Positions 21,856 to 32,439 of a stretch of 64,000 bases of DNA are shown piece by piece. The DNA is taken from the NCBI RefSeq assembly GCF_000143415.4, contig NW_003314321.1, forward strand, positions 504,736 through 568,735. Reading direction: 5' to 3'. Each line of letters starts with the position of its first letter. Positions within the stretch are counted from its first letter, which is position 1. The notes below the pieces were generated by a model. It searched no databases. It was not told the DNA's origin and worked only from the letters and a program-made list of their open reading frames with translations. The position numbers were made by a program, and so were the translations under genes. The DNA comes from Selaginella moellendorffii (Eukaryota > Streptophyta > Lycopodiopsida > Selaginellales > Selaginellaceae).

Positions 21856-23165
21856 TTAATAGTAAGGCTTGTAAGCCCAGCCATGATCTAACATATACGC
21901 TTGCACTGCTTCCTTGAGCGCCAGGTTTGAGACTATTTGCTCCGGCTCCAAGGGCGCTCTTGTCCATGGATCGAACTTGCCAACCTGTGAAGAACTTTTT
22001 CAGAGAAAGAAAAGAGAGGAGTTTCTTCTCAACCTTTCTCAGGTGCTCCAAGAGGACGGCTCTTTCGTAGCTCACTCCACTGGGCGTGATCACGGGATCT
22101 CTAAACACGTCCATGGTGATCTTGCAGCATAGGTGCTCTGGAATCTAGACGTGAAAAAGAGAAATCGCGTGTTGGATTGATCTTAGAAAACGAAAACGTC
22201 TGTACCTCGGACGGGATATCTGATTCGGCAGCTTTGTTGAAAATATCAGCGATGGTGCGAAGCTTTTCTTGATAGATTTCACGCAATCTAGAGATGGCCT
22301 TCCATTCGCTCTCGTCACTCTCAACAATGTCGTCGTCTTCCATTGGAGTCTCGGCCGCTGCTCTCGCGGCTACCGCCTCATCGTACTCGCGTTTTGCTGC
22401 GACTTCACACATTTCTCTGATAAATGGATCCATCTGACTCGTAAACCGGCCACGAATCACACTGCACAGTACCTTATCTCCTTTTGCTTTGCCCGCCTTG
22501 CGGCGGTCGCGACTTCCCATTGCGTGTACCTCGCCTTTGAAAGCTCCTGCCAGATCTGCTCGACCATGTAAGCCGCGGGATTGGCACCTCTCCCCAAGTC
22601 AAGAGCCTGCGAGAGAGAAACGAAAAGAAGAAGATCTTCAAAAGAAGTGAAAAAGGATGTTCTTTGCGTTCTACCTTCTCGAGTTGCTTGATAGCTTCGG
22701 CATAGTGTTGGCTATTCAGCAAGGCCAGTCCCAGCATGTAATGAGCCTGGAATCCCACAACACAGTAGATTTGAAGCTTTCTAGAACGCTAAAGCTACTC
22801 ACCAACCTTGACCGAAGCCTTGTCAAGCTCCAATGCTTTCCAGCAATCAGCCTCTACTCTCTCCCAGTCACTGCCAAAACAATCGCTTCCTCACTAGGAA
22901 CAAAGAGAAGAAAAAACTCTACCCCTTTCTCTGATAGCACAGCGCGCGATTGGTCCAGTAGACTGGAACGTCCGGGCACAGCGTAATCGCCTGGAACACA
23001 CGCGAAATACCGATCCACTGGAGCGATTTCCCGATCAAGAGCAGCGCAGCGTACCTCGGTGTAGGCATCGATCGCAGCTGAGAGGCGCTCCTTCTTGAAG
23101 TAGAGATTTCCCTGCTCCTTGAGTAACTCAGCTTGCTTGGCAGCGCTCACGATCTTGGCAGACAT
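21856..23165 (-). CDS. CHIP: CHIP: TPR and U-box E3 ubiquitin ligase / Hsp70-Hsp90 co-chaperone (8 exons)
   Basis: Exons, 5' to 3': 23055-23165, 22923-22990, 22807-22870, 22675-22746, 22473-22606, 22206-22437, 22034-22144, 21856-21984. All phases close, giving 306 residues, close to animal CHIP (303). The N-terminal half holds three TPR motifs (KEQGNLYFKKERLSAAIDAY; PVYWTNRALCYQRKGDWERV; AHYMLGLALLNSQHYAEAI), which bind the EEVD tails of Hsp70 and Hsp90. A charged helical region follows, then a U-box from about residue 229 (PEHLCCKITMDVFRDPVITP, GVSYERAVLLEHL, FDPWTRAPL), which recruits E2 enzymes. CHIP ubiquitylates chaperone-bound misfolded proteins in the cytosol and, in plants, plastid precursors and stress substrates. 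The start at 23165 is chosen because family alignment begins there; the frame stays open to 23270. Intron 5 is only 35 bp. The gene lies head to tail with the carboxypeptidase, 198 bp away. Confidence 0.95.
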
Positions 23166-23363
23166 GAGGCGCCACTGGTAAATCTCGCGAATCCCTGGGC
23201 AGCGCTCGTGAACCCCTGGAGCATTGATTGATTCGCGCCTCTCCTCTTCCAACACGCTGCGTTTCCCCAAACCCTACACTAGACTCAAGGAATCGAACTC
23301 CAAACGCCTCCTTTGATTAAAACAGGGGACTCTGTTCTTCACGCCAGGTGCGCTACGTTCTTC

Positions 23364-25506
23364 TCAAAAGGTCTCTACCAAGAAAGCCTCCTCGTCCATG
23401 GCCATCTCTTCTTCTCCCCTAGCAAGCGAATCTCCTTTCATCCATCGCGAGATCATTTCCAGCGAGTTCTTTGGTTGATCCATCGGCACCATATGCCCCG
23501 CGTCATGGACCTGAGGAAAAGTTCTTTAGAACTTGCCAAGTCAAAGAAAACTCACTCTAGAACACTCTAGAACTATTGAACTAGAGTTCTATCATCTAAA
23601 GAACTAGAACTATAGAACTAGAGTTCTATCATCTAAAGAACTACTAAGCAAAAGAACTAGAAAATGAACCAGATGTTTGTAGAAACATACCTTGAGGAAG
23701 GTCAAGGGACCATAGCCAGAGACCGAGCCTGCCGTCTCGCCATCCACGCTAAAATCCTCCCACGATGCCTCCGCGTAAGATTGCTGGCCGGACCAATCCA
23801 TGGCAGTGACCCAGCGAGAGTTTCCTGCATTTTAGAAACGAACTTATCGACGGGGCTGTTCATGAGTGAAATGGTAGCTTACCGAGCCAGTTGCAAATGA
23901 GATCGTATTCGCCTGCGTACACGAGTAGCTTGATGCCATCTTCCAGAAGAGCTGGGATTCCCACTTCCAGGTTTCGCATCCAGTCGACGAGCATAGCTTC
24001 GTGGACCACGGGGTTGCATGAAACGAAGGTGCGGTTCCTCACACCCAAGGCGACTCGGGTGGAATCTTGGTTGAGGAACTCCTCCATGGCCGAGAAGTCG
24101 TAGCAAAGTTGGCCCACGCATGGCTTCCTTATGTCGTAGTACTGCGAAGGGAAACGTTAAAACCATAGCTGACATTTCCAGAACCGAACAGATGCTTACG
24201 TTTATGTTACCAGCTATAGATAAGATGGACTGAAAAATCGTCTGGCAGATAAGCAAAGCTGCAAGGCAAGTCACAGTCCCCTTCTCTCCTGCAAAACGCA
24301 CATTATAAGCCATCGTTTCATTCCCAGAGTGACAAACTCACCGCAGAGCTTGACAGCCACGCTACAAACCGGATAAATCTTGCTGATCTTCTTGTATTGG
24401 TCCTCATTGATGAGTTTCATCTCCAACGCGTAGTCACCATAAGCCTCGTACTGGATCTCCGGCTGTGTAAGCCCATTCCCGATTGCCACGCCCTGCAACA
24501 ATTAAAAGTACCCGATCCACGATAACGTACTAAATGTTCCACACGACCGACCTTGAGGTTGATGGTGATGCCATCTTTCTTCTTGTTGTGATCGTGGATG
24601 TTAGTTGCAACAGCGGGGATATAATGGCCAGCGTAAGATTCTCCGGTGACATAGAAATCCCTGTCAGCATACTCGGGATGCTTCTTGAAGAATGCCTGTT
24701 CATGACAGAGAAGGAAACATACATAGTAGACGAAGAGAAAAAAAATGTGGTGAAAGTACCTCGAGAAAATCATACATATCCTTGCTCACGCCTTTCTCAT
24801 CGTGCCTGATGTCTCGAACGTCACTGCTATAGCTAAATCCCGTTCCAATTGGTTGATCGACAAAGATGATGTTGGAAACCTGGCAAAAGCAGCATGAGAT
24901 CGCCGAAAAGAAACCACATTCTCTACCGAAACGAGACAGAAACCCAATTGTCTATCAAGTATCTCACCTTGTCCCAGCCATACTTGTTCCAGTAGAGAGA
25001 TAGATTCTTGGCGATGTGAAACGGCCCATTCTCATAAAAGAGAGCGACCTCGCTGCCACAGCCCGGGCCGCCGGTCATCCAAAGGACAAGAGGGTCCTTC
25101 GATCGATTCCCTCGCGACTCAAAGAAGAAGTAGAACATCCTGCCATGCGTATTCTCTCATCGCGCGCAAGAGATGGAAAGAAATCGCTTTACCTCGCGGA
25201 GTGCGTGCCCTCCAGCTTGAAATATCCCGCATGGTGTCCAAGATCCTCCACCGTGACCTCGGACTCGGAATCGCCCTTGATTCCCAGCTCAACCCGGCGC
25301 TCCACAAGACGTTCCACCGACATTTCCAGCTCCGGAGAAGAATCCTCCGCGGAATCGTCGACATGCGGCAGCAAATTCATAGCCCGGATCATCTGCTCGG
25401 CCTGGTGCCGAGGCCGCGCCGCCGAAATCTCGCGGAGAAACGCATCCTCGAGCGATGAAATCCCGGCGATCGCCGACAAGACAAGCAAGAACGTCGCAAG
25501 CGCCAT
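23364..25506 (-). CDS. Serine carboxypeptidase-like protein (SCPL, S10 family, 9 exons)
   Basis: Exons, 5' to 3': 25193-25506, 24968-25139, 24760-24879, 24552-24695, 24342-24492, 24200-24288, 23883-24141, 23691-23824, 23364-23510; phases close on 509 residues. Residues 1 to about 17 ([17 protein letters not shown]) are a signal peptide, so the product enters the secretory pathway, probably to vacuole or apoplast. Catalytic elements: oxyanion segment [12 protein letters not shown], nucleophile Ser in GESYAGHY (about 222), Asp in [11 protein letters not shown] (about 410) and His in [12 protein letters not shown] (about 467), an intact alpha/beta-hydrolase triad. The long N-terminal pro-like region and overall sequence recall the SCPL48/49 (carboxypeptidase III) group, not the acyltransferase clade; that assignment is inference. 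The last intron holds a 37-bp tandem duplication. Confidence 0.95.
23578..23643. repeat. Tandem duplication inside the last SCPL intron
   Basis: A 29-bp unit beginning GAACTAGAGTTCTATCATCT occurs at 23578-23606 and again identically at 23615-23643 (period 37 bp). It makes this intron (180 bp) about three times longer than the other introns of the gene. Confidence 0.9.
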
Positions 25507-25630
25507 AGCTCCCACTCAAAGTGATTAGGGCGAAATGGAATACATTTCTTTCAAATTAAATGGGACCTAGTTAAATAGAGAACTTTTGTTCTTCGCTCTT
25601 CAGGAACTTGGAAAAGTTTCGCGAAAGAGC

Positions 25631-28600
25631 TTATCGCCGATGGTGGTGTCTTCCACTACTGCTGGTATGCCTGTATCGATCCTCCTCGTAGTGATCTGGT
25701 CGCCACCGAGCGAGATCGTCGCTAGCTTCCGAGTGGTGATGCCTGCTACTGCGAGAGCTCTCCAATTGACGAGAGTGGTGATCCTCCGAGTGATGATCTC
25801 GCGAAGGTAGATAGCTCCTGCTGCTTCGATCTTCCCGGGGCTTCTTGTCATCGTAAGAGCTCCGGGTCTTCTCCTCCTCGATCTCCCGCGATCTGTTCCT
25901 TCGTTTCCTGCTCTCCTCCTTTCTCTTCTCGTCCGTGCTCGTGATCTCGGCCTCCCTCTCGCTGTGGTGCTTGCTCCTCGAGCTCTCGGACGTCTTCTCG
26001 GACGGTGGCTTAGACGTCTTCTCGTGCTGCTTGTTCCTGGCGCTCTCGGATGATCTGCTAGTGTGTGGCTGGTCGCTTCTCTTGCTGTCTTTCTCCTGGG
26101 ATCGTCGACTTGACGCTGGTGGTGGTGCCTCTTCCGGTTTAGAGCTGAATTTGCTGCGCCGCTCTTCCTTGTGATGCTGCTCGTCTGCATAGCGCCGAGC
26201 ACTTTCGTAGTCCCGCTCCTTGTTGTACTGCTTGGCCGAGGTTCTCTCCCTGTCAGACCTCTCTCTGTCAGAGTAGTTCCTCGTGGAATCGTAGTCGGCC
26301 TCGGGCTTTTTGTGATGCCTCTCCACACTGCCATTCCTGCGGTCTCGGCTTTCGGAAGGACGGCCGTGTCTCGAGTCTTTTGGAGGTGACCTTCCACGTC
26401 TCGAGTCTTGTGGAGGTGATCTTCCACGAGTGCTGCTTTGGGACCAGTCACCTCTGCGAGCACCACAACCGTGTTTCTAAAACCCGACACAGTAAATACA
26501 TATACATACCTGTGGTCATTTCTAGATCGTCGGTTGTGTTCTTCTTCCTTGAGTTTCATAAAGTCCTCCCTGCTCAGCGGCATGTCGCCACCCATCATAC
26601 CGGGATGATCACCGAACCTGTTCAACAAATTAGACGTTAGATTCTTTCTATTCCAGAAAGAAAGGAACGTACCAATGCATGGGAGGAATACTTGCGTACG
26701 GAGGTGGCACGCAAGGAGGGATCTGATACGCTCCAGGTGGTGGCACAGGTCCAAGGCCAGGGCCATACATTCCATCGGCGTAGCCTGGGAGAAACGGTGG
26801 TACAGGCGGTCCAGGCCAAAACATATCCGGACCGTATGGCCCCATTGGAAAAGCTCCACCTGATAGACCACAAGCGTTAAGACAAGATCGTCACGGAAAG
26901 AGATAGTCAGACTCGCCTGGCGGAAACATGCCAGGATGTGGTGGATATGCTCCAGCATTTTCAACGCAGTCTTTCGCAAGATGGCCAGCCTCGCCACACT
27001 GATAACAAAAACGCTCGCCCTGCCATATATGAAACGTAAGTACGAAACGCAAAGATCAGCAAGTGGCTAAACTACCTTGCCACTAGCGTCCGCACCGCCT
27101 CCATCCACTATAGCAAAATACTAAAGTGAGCAAACATTCCAACAGCAAAAGCAAAATGAAGAGAAGCACTTACCCGAATTCATACCACGAGCCCGCTTCT
27201 TCTTTTTCTTGCCTGAGATAGCCAAACAACAAAAATGTTAGTCGCAACCATTCAATAGTTCTTGTTCACCTGAGTAGGCAGCCAAACCAGGAACCGACTT
27301 AGAACATAAACCTGTTGCGGTCGACTTCGAAAAACTCGAGAAGTCACGCGACAGCTGAAATCTACCTATCTAAAATGTAGGAAACAGAAGCAAAGGGAAC
27401 GAGAACGAGAACCGGAGGCTCCAAGAAGTGCAGCTGAGGATTAACTTCCCAAAGTTTGAAAGACACACCTTTGCTAACCTCAGACTCCAGAGCTATCTCA
27501 TCTGCGCCCTTATGAACAAAGGGCTCAGAAGTTTTTCCCCCATCTCCAAGGTCTCTAAGTGCCTCGTTGCCTTCCGGGTTGAGACTTCCAGAGGCATCCT
27601 TCGGTATTACAGGATGTGAATTTGCATCCGTCTTGTTAGCCACACTACTCTCTGCATTGACTACACCTGACGAGGCTTCCCTTGCTTTACCGGCCTCAAC
27701 GTTATCATCAGCAGAGTGCTTCGACTCTGACAGAGAAATGACGTGTTGCGCGGTAGAGTCCCCATCTGCATAGCATGATCCAACAATAAGAAGCCTTTTC
27801 TAAAGTATAAACGCTTACCAGGTATTGCTACACCTTGATCCCCGGTAGTCGAAAGCGTTTGCGACTGCATAAATTTGTCAATAGCCTGCCGTAAAGCAAT
27901 GTTTGGCAGCAAGTCATCATTTTTGAATCTCGCTGAACCACACTGAGGGCATTGTCCCTTCAACATGAGGTTCTGTCTTATACCTGAAGAAACGCACAGA
28001 AACAGTTGGCACCATCAAACAAGGAAATTTTGGATGGGGCTTACACTTATCGCAAAAACTGTATTGGCAACAAGGAATCATCACAGCGTCTTTAAATGTC
28101 GAGCGACAAAGTGGACATCGAAGTTCCGAAGGTGCCTCTGTCGTTGGCTTTACGGAGAGTAAAGCATTCGCCTCTTTCGCAAACAAATTTCTGTAGCAAA
28201 GTGTCAGCACGAGAAATAGTCATTCCAAATAAATCACGTACTCGTCCGGTTGCATCATCGCCACTGAACCGTCGGGTAGCACATATGAACCTTCTTGGTC
28301 GAGTCTCAAGCGTGTCCTTGGAATACCAACTGGGAGCCTCACTTTCTTGATGTCGTAATTCGGATCACCATTTGTTGGACACTGTTGTATAAAATGGCCT
28401 GAATACAATCAACTAAGAAACTCCGAATGAGCGTAACGAACAACTTCTTACCTGGCTGACCACAACGATGACAAACATATCCAGCAGGAGGACCTCCTGA
28501 GCCACGACCTGAAACAACCAATGTGAGTAAACTAAGCGCAAATTAGCAAGCACAGGCTACCTCTGCCTTTTCCTCCTCCACGGGGAACAAAAGACGGATT

Positions 28601-29302
28601 TTCAAACCTGAACAAAATCACTACATTAAATAAAACAGAAAAGCGACCGAGAAAAGATCACCTTTGCCACTCCAAAGTTGACTTCGAAACCATTTCCACT
28701 ATTTTGGCATCCTCCTCCACCTTGGCAGCAGGCACAGGTGCTGGAGTTGCAAAGAGATCCATCCCAAAGTCGTCCGGTTCGACATCGGATTTCTGACAGA
28801 AAAAAAAGGATCATCCAGATTACTGAAAAGGACTCAGAAGCCAGTCTGAAACTTACAACAGGTGGACGAGCTACAGGAGCAGTAGCACTTGAATTGGGAG
28901 GCACTTTGGGCCTGCATCGAATAATTAGCGGCGCACTAGAAGAATGAAGAAAAGAAAAAGTCCACTCACGGGTCAAAAGCTTGTAAAACTTGTTTAGATC
29001 TAACAGCGGGAACACGCTTGATGATGACACTCGTGTTCCTTGGAACAAGAGAATTCTCATCTCGATATTCTACAAAAGACACATTCTCGTCAGCACGAGA
29101 GAAGCCCAAAGAATGGATTGAATCGCAAACCTTCTCCAGTCTGGGAGTCTGTAATGACAAGGTCGAAATCTATGGTTCTGTTGCTCGCGAGATTCTTGTG
29201 CTCCACAATCCGCTGCTTGAGATTTCGCACCGAGATGTGCAGGTCATCGAGGCTGATCGAATCGTATGCCACAGCGCTCCGGAACTTGAAGTGGACGGCC
29301 AT
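25631..29302 (-). CDS. DWNN-zinc knuckle-RING E3 ubiquitin ligase, RBBP6/PQT3-like (16 exons)
   Basis: Exons, 5' to 3': 29131-29302, 28970-29069, 28857-28911, 28662-28792, 28561-28607, 28452-28508, 28242-28398, 28045-28190, 27819-27983, 27469-27765, 27174-27212, 27076-27107, 26917-27019, 26673-26859, 26510-26617, 25631-26453; phases close on 872 residues. Order of domains: ubiquitin-like DWNN (1 to about 90, MAVHFKFRSAVAYDSISLDD), CCHC knuckle (C181-C194, CHRCGQPGHFIQQC), RING/U-box-like finger (C265-C303, CPLCRSTFKDAVMIPCC...CPQC), a second CCHC knuckle (C471-C484, CYQCGEAGHLAKDC), a Pro/Gly-rich stretch, and an Arg/Ser/Glu-rich tail like splicing-associated proteins. RBBP6 proteins link ubiquitylation to mRNA 3' processing; Arabidopsis PQT3 is a ligase affecting oxidative-stress tolerance. 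The short exon 11 region is the least certain, and intron 13 uses a GC donor. Divergent from the PPR gene, 172 bp between starts. Confidence 0.93.
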
Positions 29303-29474
29303 AGCTGGATTAGCGCGGCGCCCTCGTCCTCGCCTGGCACACGCGCATTGGCATCGAATCGAAATCACGAGCCGGGAAATCCATACCTAGTCGCAGCTCC
29401 CACGCTCAATCTCAAACCCTCCCAAAGCCATGCCCTAGTGCCAAAAGCAAAGGATTCGAACCCCAGATCTTTAT

Positions 29475-31634
29475 ATGGAAGCGCATTTCCAAGACCTCAT
29501 CCAGTCGTGCGTCACTCCCTCCCAAGCGCGCCACGTCCATCGTCTCCTCCAGCGCAATGCCAATGCCCTAGAATCCAGATCCTACACTCTCCTCGCCAAT
29601 CGCGTCCTCCAGAATTACGCCAAGATGGCGAGCCCGATCGACGCGAGGAGGGAGATTTTCGACTCGATCGATCCCAAGAACATCTTCTCCTGGAACATCA
29701 TGCTCGCGGCATTCGCGCGTGACAATAATCTCCGCGACGCGCGCGCCCTCTTCGACGAGATGCCTCAGCACGACCTCGTGTCGTACAACTCGCTGCTTCA
29801 CCTGTACGGCAGGAACGGCCAGCTGGATGAAGCGTCCAGATTGTTCCACGCGATCCAACGGCCAGATCTGGTTTCCTGGAACTCCGTACTCCTGGCATTT
29901 GCCCAAACAGGGCATCTTGAAAGTTTAAGATTTTTCTTTTACGCTATGCCTGCGTGGAGCCTAGTAACGTTTACAACAATTTTTCTAGCAGTAGCACAAC
30001 AAGAGTATATAGAAGATGCCGAGAGCATATTTTGCAAGATGCCATGTTGGGATCTTCCATGCTGGAATGGTATGTTGTCAGTATATGCCCGAAGTGGGCA
30101 TTTGCAAAAGGCTGAAGATTTATTTGAAAGAATGCCGCACGGACATTCCTCGTGGAATATATATCTCGCACTGTATGCTCAGCATGGATCACTCGAACAC
30201 ACAGTATTCGTCTTTACTCATAAGATGCCACACTGGGATTTGGTTTCATGGACATCTATGCTAATAGCTTACGTCCGCTTTGGGGAATTGGAAGAAGCAA
30301 GACGAATCTTTGATTCCATGAAAACTAGAGACTTAGTCTCCTTTACAGTTATTCTTACGGCATATGCCGAGAATGGGAATCTTGAAAATGCTAGGAAGCT
30401 GTTTGAGAGTATGCCACAAAGAGATCTTATCAGCTACAACGCCATGATCTTCGCAAATGCCCGTTTTGGGAATATTTTTAATGCAAACATTCTATTTCGT
30501 GAAATGCCTTGTAAAGATATTGTAAGCTGTACAACCATGGTGGTAGCATATGCCCAAGTTGGGAATCATTCGGCGGCTAAAGCTATTTTCGACAAGATGC
30601 CCGTAGCAAGCCTCATCGTGTGGAACGCGATGCTCTTGGCATATGCCCGGAGCGGGAATATCCCCGAGGCTTGCCGCTTCTTCGATGAAATGGATGCAAA
30701 AGATTCCGTGTCATGGACGACCTTGCTGTGGGCATTTGCAAAGAGTGGAGATACAACAAATGCCAAAGCTTTGTTTGAGAATATTCCAGGTCCGTGTAAA
30801 AATGCGGTCTCCTGGACCATACTGTTGACCATGTATGGCAAGCACGGTCACTTTGAACGGGCCAAGACTGCGTTTGACCAAATGCCCGTGAGAACGTTGA
30901 CCGCGTGGAACACCATTTTAGCAAGCTATGCCCAGAGAGGGCATCTGATCGAGGCGAAGTCACTCTTTTCTGGAATGCCGGATCGCAATTTGGAGTCTTG
31001 GAACTCGATGATCTCTGCGTATGCCCAAACCGGGCATCTAGGCGATGCTAAGAAACTCTTTGACAACTTGTTGATCCGTGACACAGTGTCTTGGACTGCA
31101 ATGCTTGGCGCGTATGCTCAAGAGGGGCAGCTCCAAACCGGCAGTAAGATCTTCTCGCGGATTCCAGAGCGTGGCGATGTTGTGTGCTGGACTGTCATGC
31201 TGACCCTGTGCTCGAGAAGCCTGAGATTCGATTTGAGCTTCTACTTGTTTCATGCGATGGTGGTAGAAGGCGTAGAGCCGGATCCCCTGTGCTTTGTCAA
31301 GCTCATGGCTGCCTGTAATCACAAAGGGAGCGTCAAGACTGGCTGGAGCTACTTCACGAGCATGATTGTGGATTACCAGATGGAGCCGAGGAAGGCTCAC
31401 TACAGCTGCTTGATCGACTTGCTTGCTCGCGCGAGGCATCTGGATGATGCGCGGGAGCTCGTTCTCACCATGCCTTTCCATCCAAACACCTGCGACTGGG
31501 TCTGCATTCTTGGAGCGTCCAGGGGTGTCAGTGACGTCGGGAGCGGTCTCAATGCAGCTAGAAGTTTTTTCCAACTAAAAACGAAGAGGTCCGCACCTTA
31601 TGTGATGCTCGGAAACGTGTTGAGGCAAACTTGA
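29475..31634 (+). CDS. Pentatricopeptide repeat protein, intronless (719 aa)
   Basis: A single 720-codon ORF made almost wholly of about 31-residue helical repeats, many ending in variants of AYAQ.G.L..A..LF..MP.RD.VSWN (for example GNLENARKLFESMPQRDLIS). This is the short S-type pattern of the PLS class, whose members bind RNA in plastids or mitochondria and act in editing, splicing or stability. C-terminal repeats lengthen (PDPLCFVKLMAACNHKGSVK) and an E-like segment is begun (APYVMLGNVLRQT) but stops at once, with no complete E/E+ or DYW domain. Intronless structure is typical of plant PPR genes. The N-terminus (MEAHFQDLIQSCVTPSQARH) is not a clear transit peptide, so the organelle is unknown; the frame has no longer in-frame start. 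The early stop may be natural or a truncation. Confidence 0.93.
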   Translation: MEAHFQDLIQSCVTPSQARHVHRLLQRNANALESRSYTLLANRVLQNYAKMASPIDARREIFDSIDPKNIFSWNIMLAAFARDNNLRDARALFDEMPQHDLVSYNSLLHLYGRNGQLDEASRLFHAIQRPDLVSWNSVLLAFAQTGHLESLRFFFYAMPAWSLVTFTTIFLAVAQQEYIEDAESIFCKMPCWDLPCWNGMLSVYARSGHLQKAEDLFERMPHGHSSWNIYLALYAQHGSLEHTVFVFTHKMPHWDLVSWTSMLIAYVRFGELEEARRIFDSMKTRDLVSFTVILTAYAENGNLENARKLFESMPQRDLISYNAMIFANARFGNIFNANILFREMPCKDIVSCTTMVVAYAQVGNHSAAKAIFDKMPVASLIVWNAMLLAYARSGNIPEACRFFDEMDAKDSVSWTTLLWAFAKSGDTTNAKALFENIPGPCKNAVSWTILLTMYGKHGHFERAKTAFDQMPVRTLTAWNTILASYAQRGHLIEAKSLFSGMPDRNLESWNSMISAYAQTGHLGDAKKLFDNLLIRDTVSWTAMLGAYAQEGQLQTGSKIFSRIPERGDVVCWTVMLTLCSRSLRFDLSFYLFHAMVVEGVEPDPLCFVKLMAACNHKGSVKTGWSYFTSMIVDYQMEPRKAHYSCLIDLLARARHLDDARELVLTMPFHPNTCDWVCILGASRGVSDVGSGLNAARSFFQLKTKRSAPYVMLGNVLRQT

Positions 31635-32439
31635 TCGCAGCTGTGCTGAAGGAAAAACAGTAAGCACCATGCATCTACAGAACTTCCAAAAACTTACAGA
31701 AAGCTCGAAGCTTCTCCTCCACGCATCTGGGTTGTACAAAGCGCTAAACAGGATTGCGATAAAGATGACAAACGTTTCGTACAGTTTAAGGACGAGCGTG
31801 TTGAGCGGAAGAATCTGCCCAAAATGAAGATTGACAATGCGACGAATTGACAACCAGGCGAGTGCTCACTCACCACCATTGATAGAAAAACCAAGTTGGC
31901 GCTCCTGTTTTCCGTTGAACCTTAACTCTTTGTTCTCTTGCTCCTTGCATAAAAAATTTTCAACGTTTGTAGCCGCCTTAATGCGTAAGCCTGTCCATTA
32001 ACAGGAACAGTGCGGGCCTATCGCTTAGTGCGCCCCGAATCTCCAGAATAAAATCCCTTCCTACTTTTCCATCCACTGGGTGAAAGAAAAACCCTGAGAG
32101 CGAGTGGGCGAGCGCGTTTTAGTGCATTTGGGGTAGAAACTTTGCCAGAAGTCTTACCTTGTTGTGGAAGCTCGAGTCAGATATGGATTTGGAGGAGTGC
32201 CAGCGAACGGTGTCAGTGTCACGTATCGCTTTGAAAACCACCCAGAGGCCGAGGGGCTGTCAAGAGATCCGTGTTGTTCTCGCCTTCCATTTCCTCAATC
32301 GCTGACAATCTAGTAAGAATTAGTCTCTTTTTTCGTCCAGCAACTTGAAGAGAGTGACTCTTAGAGGAGAAAAAAAAAAAGAGAGACTCACCGGTACTTT
32401 GCTTGAGATCGAAGCGCAAGTAAAGGAGGGGCAGCCAAG
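31635..32439. other. Leader and upstream region of the first PB1 gene
   Basis: No confident gene. Minus-strand frames (31,575-31,894) hold a hydrophobic segment. Parts of this stretch (for example CGCTCCTGTTTTCCGTTGAA near 31,899) resemble sequence upstream of the second PB1 gene near 37,510, so the duplicated unit extends upstream of the coding region. Confidence 0.5.

Noticed and set aside
25600-26997. 465-codon minus-strand ORF in the ligase 3' region
   Set aside because: Alternative frame across several introns of the RS-rich tail; the spliced frame with PQT3-like sequence is phase-consistent.
29018-29722. 234-codon plus-strand ORF across the DWNN/RING promoter and PPR start
   Set aside because: Overlaps exons 1-2 of the ligase on the other strand and the PPR frame; composition like a shadow frame.
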